From the NCBI GenBank assembly GCA_019916065.1, contig CM034238.1:35370402-35434401 (forward strand): 64,000 nt of DNA. The letters are read 5' to 3'. Under the pieces are notes generated by a model, which saw only the letters and a program-made list of their open reading frames with translations, made no database searches and was not told the DNA's origin. Source of the DNA: Vitellaria paradoxa (taxonomy: Eukaryota > Streptophyta > Magnoliopsida > Ericales > Sapotaceae). The position numbers were made by a program, and so were the translations under genes. Shown here piece by piece: positions 13,501 through 22,421 of this stretch; within the stretch, counting starts at the first letter, position 1; the number at the start of each line of letters is the position of its first letter.

Positions 13501-16500
13501 TGCAGCAACAGCAAGAAGAATTCGAACTGAATTCAGACGAGCAACAGGAGAGAAAGTCTCAGAATAGTCAACACCATACGTCTGAGTGTAACCTTTGGCA
13601 ACCAACCGAGCTTTAAGGCGCTCAACTGAACCATCTGGAAGATACTTAACAGTATAAACCCAGCGACAACCAACAGTTCGTTTGCCAATAGGTAGAGAGG
13701 TGAGTTCCCATGTCTGATTTTGATGAAGAGCATGCATTTCTTCATCCATTGCGTGTTTCCATCCCGGAATAGACAAGGCCTGTTGATAAGTAGAAGGAAC
13801 AAAAACAGAAGACAAGGCACAAATAAAAGAAGACAAGGAACAGGAAAGCCGATGGTAAGAGACAAAATTAGCAATAGGATGTTGAGTGCAAGTACGCTTA
13901 CCTTTTCGTAAGGCAATGGGCAAGTCAGGAGAAGGAGAATGATCTTCATCAGAATCAGGTACCTCAGACGAAGGGGTGTGATCTGGCGGTAAGGGAAGAA
14001 TGACCTTTCTATCAGGATCACGTCGATAAACCTGTTGCAGAGGAGCAGGAGCAGAAGGTTCAGATGGAACTAATGGTTCTGAAGCTGTGAAGTGATCAGT
14101 GGTAGGAGTGAGTGAGGTAGACTGGGATATGGGAACATAGGTGGAAGATAAAGGGGCAGGAAGAGTAGGGGAGTGCGCCCCCTCACGAAAGGTAATGAGA
14201 TCAGGAGATAAAAGGTCACCACTAGAAGAAAAGAAAGGAGTAGATTCAAAAAAGGTGACATCGGCACTCACAAAGTAACGTCGGGAAGGAGGGTGATAAC
14301 AACGATAACCTTTCTGAGTGCGGGAATATCCTAAGAAGACACACTTACGAGAACGAGGTGAAAGTTTGTCTTGATTAGGATCAAGTATATGAACAAAGGC
14401 AACACAACCAAAGGTACGAGGAGAAAGAGGAAAAGGTGACCGATTGGGATAAAGAAGAGAAAATGGAGACTTATTTGACAATATTGGTGTAGGGACCCTA
14501 TTAATTAGATAACAAGCAGTGAGAACAGCATCTGCCCAAAAAGATTTAGGGACATGCATGTGAAACATTAGGGTACGAGCAACATCTAACAAATGACGAT
14601 TTTTGCGTTCAGCAATACCATTTTGTTGAGAAGTGTGAGGACAAGTAGTTTGGTGGATAATGCCCTTATCAGTACAAAAGTTATGAACAATCGTCTGAAT
14701 ATACTCCAATGCATTATCAGAACGAAAGACTTTAATTCTTCTGTTGAATTGAATAACAATTTCATTGTAAAAACGAGAAATAACAGAAGGTAAATCAGAC
14801 CGTTGTTTAATTAAAAAAAGCCATGTCATTCGAGAAAAATCATCAACAAATATCACGAAATATGAAAAACCATTAACACTAGAAATGCGGGCAGGGCCCC
14901 AAACATCTGTATGAACAATATCAAAAGGTTCAGACTCACGACTAATACTACGGCTAGGAAAAGAACTACGGTGATGCTTGCCAAGTTGACAAGCCTCACA
15001 TTCAAGACTAGACACTGAACTAAAATTAGGAAAAAGTAGTTTCAACCGAGCTAAACATGGATGACCAAGACGAACATGCCACTGGAGAGGGGAGACAGAG
15101 GTGTGGAGAACTGTGCTAGTTAGTTGTTCTGGTGGACGATCACGATTAAGATAATAAAGGCCATCCTTCTCATGCCCCGAACCAATCATCTTCTTCGTCG
15201 TGAGGTCCTGAAAAACACAAGAAGTAGGAAAGAAGGTTATGGAACAATTTAATAATTTGGTTAACTGACTGACAGAGAGTAAATTAAAGGGAAAGTGTGG
15301 TACATAAAGACTAGAAGGGAGATTAAGGGATGATAAGGGATGAAGAGTCCCTCTACCAGACACAGGACGAGAAGAACCATCAGCTAACACAATACTATGA
15401 TTAACATTACTGAGGTTAGAGAATAAGGAAGAATTACCAGACATATGCGAGCTGGCTCCCGAATCGATGATCCAAGAGAGAGAAGAGGAGACTACAAGAG
15501 CTGGTTTACCTGAGTTAGCCAGAGTAGCAGTGGAAGATGAAGGATTAGAAGCACGCAAGGATTGAATGAGCTCTTGAAGTTGTGAGGAGCTTAAGGTTAT
15601 TGTCTCCTGAGAATCAGACGTGGTAGCTCCATTATCAGACGCTGGAAGTGACGAAGTAGCACAGTCAGAGACATGGTGGGCTTGTTCAGGCTTACCATAT
15701 TTCTTCCAACAGTAAGGCTCAGTATGATTGGTACCACCGCAAAAATTACACTTGCGGTCACCTCGACCATTTGATGAACGTCCTCCACCACGAGAACCAC
15801 TACGAGTAGTACGTCCACCACGAGTGCCACGAGAATTACCTTGGGAAGAACTTCCTCGATTATGTTGACTAATAAGTGCTGAAGAATCAGTAGAAGTCAC
15901 TGAATGATCATTCACACTGGATGGATGGCAACCCAATGATGACCTTTGTATACGAGCATAAGCACTGGCAGCAGTAGGAAGAGTTTCACTCGCTAGAATT
16001 TGATCTTTAAAGCCTCGAAGTGCAGGATTAAGGCCAGATAAAAAGTTTGCAATCATGAATTCTTCCCAATGCTTCCTTTGCTGTGTTAAGTCTTCACTGA
16101 ACGGTCTGTATTGTAACAGCTGCTCCCATAAACTCTTCAAGTGACTGTAGTAATCAGACAATGATCTCTCGCCCTGTTTTGCAGAGAACATCTGCTCATA
16201 CAACTCATAAACTCGAGAAATATTACTTTTCTGGGAATATGATTCTGCAAGACAATTCCAGATCTTCTTAGATGAGTCACAAAACTCAACGGTGGTAGCA
16301 ACTGAATCCTCCAGACTATGCCATAATAGCCCCATAACAATTGCATCCTCGCTCATCCAAACACGATACCGAGGATCAGTGGACGATGGTGGCTCATCAG
16401 TAATAAATTGTAACTTGTCCTTTCCTCGAAGAAAGGTTTTCACAGCATGTGCCCAACTCAAATAATTCTCACCATTTAATTTTTTCGGTGTAATAGAACG

Positions 16501-17096
16501 AGGAACATCATCTGCCTTTAAGAATACAGATTGAGGCATGATTGAAGTAGTATCTTCAAATTTTGACATGTTAATAAATCTCCAGCACAGTCGTCAAATA
16601 AAGAACCAACAAAGAGACCTCCGCAACCGTAGAACAAGAGTGGTTAACCAAACCAACAAATCAACGCCCCAATGGCAGCAAAGAAATCGGAACAAACCAG
16701 AATGGCAGATCTGGTCTCGAACAAGAAGAAATCAGAAAAAAAACAGACAGTTGCGGAAGACGGGGACGAGAACGACCATGCTTACATCCAAATCAACTAC
16801 CCATCAAGCCAAAAAGGTAGCAAAAAGGGTCGCCTGCCCTAGGCGAGCTCCGGCAGGGGTCGCCGGAAACTTCTCGGAGGGAGACGCGCCTGCACGCGCC
16901 GAGAGAAGCTTCGCGCGTGGAATCTGGACGCCTCGGAAGTCCCGCGCGTGAGGGCGCGTGGCCTACCGGCCGGTGACGACTCCGGTGGGGTTGTGATCGT
17001 CGGCCACCGGCGATCCTTTTGGAGTGGTCGGACTTCAATTCCGACCACCGGAGAGCTGTCCGCCGGCGATGAACAGTGCCGCTACAGTACTGTTAG

Positions 17097-17139
<43 letters not shown>

Positions 17140-20100
17140 GGCTGCTACAGCTAGGGTTTTTTTTTTTTTGTGGAACCAGAGTTTGCTCTGATACCAAGTT
17201 GAGAAAAAGGGAGAGATTGAAATTGAATTCTCTCGTCTCCCTTGCATATTATTTATAATAAAAGCTTACATCAAATTAGGAAATAGGAAACTAGGAAATT
17301 AGGAAACCAAATCAATCACTCCTATATGCTAAACAATCACATCTATATTCTAAGGAAATTAAGCATATATTCTAATATATATGTTTCTATATTCTAACAG
17401 ATTAGAAGCCTAAAAGCCTTAGGTTGTCAAGCATATCTTTATATACACGAGGCAACTTACAAAATAGGAAACTACAATAGTTTTTCTAATTAAATCAGAC
17501 CTCCTAATTATATCTCCTATATTAGGAAAGTAGGAATCAATAAATATTTAGAATCTTCTAAATAATAAGCAATGTAAGAAATAATTGGAAATTCCTTGTC
17601 ATCGAATTTGGGCATCCATTGTTGTCGCTCAAAAAGAAAACTAGAATAAAAGTTGATATTCTATTACGAAGCAAATTTCAACCTCCAATATGCTGCCCCC
17701 ACTCATCACTTAAGTAATATTATTATGTCGATTAAGGGCATTTGCCATTTTATGGAAAAAAAAATCTAGTATTCTTGTATCCTTCCTTAAGCAATAATAC
17801 TAGTCTATCTCTCTCTTTTTTTTTTTTTTTTTTTGTTTTTTTTGGTGCCAACAAAACTCTTCCAAAGATGCCAAATTTTAGTGAATCCCTCTTCCCACCC
17901 CCGCACTCAAATTCTTAACTCTGCCAAACTCCTCTTTATTCCACTTGTTGAAATTTCAACCATTCTTCAAGAGTTTCCTCTGTCAGTTGTGAAATTCAAG
18001 CTCCGTTTGTTTCAAAGTAAAATGTTTTCCGGAAAATTACATTGAAAAACATTTTACATTGACACAAATGGAGCCTCAGTGCCTTCTATTGTTATTATGT
18101 TGAGTTTTGATTTGCTTATTTTTTAAATTTGATCATTCCTGTAGCTTGAGTCAATAACTAATAGTTTGCATGGACTTGCATGTGCAAATGAATGTATTTT
18201 ATTCTTCTTTCTCATTTTAGGTTTTCCTAAAGTACACTTGATTTAAGTTCATTTCACGGGTACCATGAAGCTATTACATTGATAGGCTGATGTTTCTGCA
18301 GGTTCTTGCAAGTAATATGATATTCCTTGGTGTTGTAATCTTTGTGCCCTTCTCACTCGGAAGGATTATACTTCATCATGTGTCCTGGCTTTTGTCCTCC
18401 ACTACTAGTCCAGTGTTGTCAACAGTGATGCCACTTACAGAATCAGCCCTCTCCTTGGCCAATATCACATTGAAAAATGCTTTAACTGCCGTTGCAAATT
18501 TGACATCTGATAGCCAAGAAAACAGTATGCTTGGGCCGGTTGCAGAAATGCTGAAAGCAAATGCTACTGGAATTCAAGAAGTATCAAACAATCTTAGCAC
18601 AACACTTTCAACTGATATTATTAAAGGGGCAGCTGCTGGAACATCACGGCTCTCTGATGTTACAACTCTTGCTGTTGGCTACATGTTTATATTCTCCTTA
18701 GTTCTTCTTTACTTTGGGATTGTTGCATTGATTCGGTATACTAAAGGTGAGCCTTTGACTATGGGAAGGTTCTATGGCATTGCCTCAATTGTAGAGACAA
18801 TACCGTCCCTCTTCAGGCAGTTTTTGGCAGCGATGAGACATTTAATGACTATGATTAAGGTGGCTTTTCTTCTGGTCATTGAACTTGGTGTTTTCCCTCT
18901 TATGTGTGGATGGTGGCTGGATATTTGTACCATAAGGATGTTTGGGAAGTCAATTGCTCAAAGAGTTGATTTCTTCTCAGTCTCCCCATTAGCAAGCTCA
19001 TTGGTTCATTGGGTAGTAGGAATTGTGTACATGCTACAAATAAGTATATTTGTCAGCCTTCTTCGAGGGGTATTTTTTCTGCCTGCTATTGTTAATTGTA
19101 CTCATTTTCTAAATATTTGCCTTTCATGTTTTGATTGATCATTGTATGCTTTGGATAGGTTTTGCGTAATGGGGTTCTTTACTTTCTTCGAGATCCGGCT
19201 GATCCGAACTACAACCCGTTCCGTGATTTGATTGATGATCCAGTTCACAAACATGCTCGTAGGGTTCTGTTATCAGTTGCTGTTTATGGGAGTTTAATTG
19301 TGATGCTGGTATTTTTACCAGTTAAACTTGCCATGCGAATGGCACCCTCCATTTTTCCCCTTGATATTTCGTAAGACTGTGTTCCATGTTTTAGAGGCAT
19401 TCTATTGTTTGTATTTTCATTTTTAAGTTGAGACATTACCACTGGTGGTTTCAGCTCATATATTTATACCCATTTGTTGCAGTGTGTCTGACCCGTTCAC
19501 TGAAATTCCTGCTGACATGCTTCTGTTTCAAATCTGCATTCCTTTTGCTCTTGAACATTTTAAGTTGCGCACAACCATCAAATCCCTTCTCCATTACTGG
19601 TTCACAGCAGTTGGCTGGGCACTTGGTTTAACTGATTTCTTACTGCCCAGACCTGAGGACGATGGTGGTCAGGAAAATGGAAATGGGGAACCCGCAAGAC
19701 AGGATAGACTGCATGTGCTAGGCGGACAAGATCGGGCCCTAGTAGGAGTTGGTAGGCAGGTTTCAGCAAACACTAATCTTGTGGAAGAGTATGACGGTGA
19801 TGAACAATCTGATTCAGAGTAAGTTGTATGACAAATTACAATGACATTATTCTAGAGTGTGCATGTGAGTTTCTTTATTGGAGGAAATTATTTGAAAAGG
19901 AAAAAAGATCTTTTCCCTTTTTGGAGTATGCACTTGATTTTGCATCTCAAATCTACGAGTATTAAATTGATCATAAATATTTACTGCCACTCGCTTTGGG
20001 GGTTAGGTGAAATTACTATTGTATAAATATGAATTACAAAAGGTTTTCTTTTTAAGTGATACTCATTAACAATTTTTTAATAAAAAAATTAGATTTTCTT

Positions 20101-22376
20101 GAGCCCTACCAAATATTTTGTTTTTATTTTTTTTTGTATTTTTTTTATTACAGGTAATATTATTTATTTGTGTTTCTTTATTTTTTGTTTGTGTAATTTT
20201 ATAGATATGTTCGGAATTAAGCATTGAATTGAAGGTTGCATCTGTGTCATATGCTGACATTAGCCATATAGTTGTTGATGCCACAATATGGATGCTCTAA
20301 TTTAATTCTGCTCTTGGACTTTGTAAAAAGTAAACAAGAAAAATAAATTTGCTCTTGGCAATGCCACTTCTTTCTCTGTTTTCTCTCTCTCGCTGTTCTG
20401 TCTTTCTCTCACTGCTGGTCTTGGACTTCGTAAAAAGTAAATGAGAAAAGTAAATTTGCTCTTGGCAATGCCCTCCGTTCTCCGTTTCTCTCTCACTGCT
20501 GCTCTGTGTCTCTCTCTCGCTCGCACTTCCCTCTCTCTCTCTCTCTCGTGCTGTCACTTGTGTCTCTTTTCACATTTGTGTATGCAATGATGTTAATTTG
20601 TGGATAGAATGACATTTTCATACTTAATAATTGTTATTTATACAATTTTTTAGTAGCATATAGATGCTATCTTTAAAAATATTTTAAATAGAATATATAT
20701 ATATATATTTTATCGTATCTCTGCTATGTCCGTACCTGTACCCATATCTGCTCCTGTGTATGTATCGATTCTTCATGGAATATAATGGATGAACTTATTT
20801 GTCATATGGAAGGAGAGGTCTGAGTGTGTATTTCAAGTTTTTGGGACATGAGTTCAAACGACGTAATAGTTGACTCTTTAAGTAAGAATTGGGATAACAT
20901 GAGTTCAAACAACATAATGGTTGACTCTTTAGTTATGGTACATATTTTGGAGTTCAAAGGTTTCTTGGTGAGAGAATTGAGATAATGATTACCTGAATTA
21001 TCCTTTTTCTCATTGCCCATTAGTAGACTATTTGTGGAGGAGATGTTGCTAAAAGGACTAGGAGATAAATTAAGTGAAGCAGTTTTTTTTTTTTTTTGGG
21101 GGGGGGGGGATATGTCGACCCCACCTAGTGGGAAAAGGCAAGGCTTGGGTTGGTTTGGTTTGGTTTGTTGGGGGGGGGATATGTCAGTAGATCTTTACGA
21201 TAGAAATATTACGGGGCTTTCTCATTATTTTTGTTTTGGAACTTGAGTTAGTTGATTAACAAATTCCAATGAATGTTCAGCAAAAATAAAGATGTAAATA
21301 TGAGCAAATGGCAACAATTTAAAGATACGAGGGCAAGGGGAGAAATTGGGGGGCACTAGTTGACATGCAATGTGTGAAGTTTTTTGAAAATTGGTTTTGC
21401 TTTTCTGAAGCAGTGTCACTGTAATGCACTAATAAAAGTAATTGACTCAAATGAAGGCTCAAAGACTCCCTAGTTGCTTGACCCCATCACCAGCCAATGT
21501 ATAATTGTACTATTGTGCAAAGATGTATTTTCTGGCTTGCTGCTTTGGCGTGCAATCACATTTAGGTGGTATAATTCACCATACTTCTTACCAAAACTTG
21601 ATTCATTTTCTTTTTATCATGAACAATGTGAATGTGTTAATTTTAGAATACACTTTTGTTTTCCTTTTTGTTTTGGGGGGGGGGGGGTGGTTTCCCCTGG
21701 TTTATGGGTGGGTGGGTGGGGGCTTATATGAGACTTTCCAAACCAAATCTTTTGAATGCTGCTGAAATCATTTTTGTTACAGTAACAGTTTCTGATTCTG
21801 TTTTCTAGTATCTACGGTTTTGTGCTTCGTATTGTGTGGTTGTTGGGGCTTATATGTTATCTTTTAAACAAATTTCTTTTGAATGATGCTGAAATCATTT
21901 TTGTTAAGAGTCTAATGGCTTCTGATTCTGTCTTTTAGTAGGTACGGATTCGTTCTTCGCATTGTGCTGTTGTTGGTTGTGGCTTGGATGACACTACTTA
22001 TTATTAACTCTGCCTTAATAGTTGTACCTGTTTCACTTGGAAGAGCACTTTTCAACACCATCCCTTTCCTCCCAATAACTCATGGCATCAAGTGCAATGG
22101 TAATATGAATTATATAATTAACTTGAATTGGGCTCCCAGTCACTATTCTTGCTCTTAGAATGATAACATTCACTAATTGCTGCTACTTCTTCAGATTTGT
22201 ATGCTTTTGTTATTGGAAGCTATGCCATTTGGACTGCTGTAGCTGGAGTCAGGTATTCCATTGAATACATTAAAACAAGGAGGGCTGCAATTCTGCTAAA
22301 ACAAATTTGGAAATGGTGTGGCATTGTTTTGAAGAGTTCTGCACTGTTGTCGATATGGGTAAGCAAATGCTATCCT

Positions 22377-22421
<45 letters not shown>

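Larger units (their letters stand above)
12052..17399 (-). mobile_element. Young, structurally complete Copia LTR retrotransposon
   Basis: Both ends are intact. The LTRs are 12052-12254 and 17197-17399 (203 bp each), differing at about two positions (near 12114/17259). The flanking 5-bp target duplication is GATTA at 12047-12051 and 17400-17404. On the - strand the order is 5' LTR, PBS (TGGTATCAGAGC, abutting the LTR near 17195), a 627-bp leader, one 1435-codon gag-pol frame, a polypurine tract (GAGGGGGCG, 12255-12263), then the 3' LTR. LTR near-identity and an unbroken frame indicate a recent insertion. It lies in a SUD1 intron in antisense orientation and inside the LTR of the older Copia. 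Confidence 0.96.
7576..18301 (+). other. SUD1 intron of 10.7 kb swollen by nested Copia elements
   Basis: The donor is gtaagt after codon ACT; the acceptor is tttctgcag at 18301. Removing it joins ...VENAFT to VLASNMIF in frame, as in the homologue. Nearly all of its length is Copia-derived sequence on the opposite strand. The remainder (7576-about 7860 and about 17650-18301) is plain AT-rich intron with a poly-T run near 17815-17842. Confidence 0.92.
19819..21938 (+). other. SUD1 intron of 2.1 kb with simple repeats, G-runs and a duplicated acceptor
   Basis: It contains no coding sequence that I recognise. It holds a CT-rich imperfect tandem repeat (about 20311-20550), a 51-bp direct repeat (20847 and 20898), two T-G homopolymer junctions (about 21081-21110 and 21161-21179), a G-quadruplex motif at 21706-21722 and a 126-130-bp tandem duplication covering the real acceptor (21720-21975). 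Confidence 0.85.

Noticed and set aside
16538..17139. Open frames in the GC-rich Copia leader (both strands)
   Set aside because: Low-complexity Arg/Pro-rich translations, overlapping frames on both strands, no family; GC-rich DNA gives chance long frames.
19070..19138. Extension of SUD1 exon B to the in-frame stop at 19138
   Set aside because: The homologue continues with VLRNGVLYFLRDP, which is encoded from 19159; a GT-AG intron joins them exactly.
21081..21180. Second G-quadruplex at the T-G junctions
   Set aside because: Only single long G runs (9-11 G) separated by about 60 bp; not four tracts with short loops, and possibly sequencing slippage.
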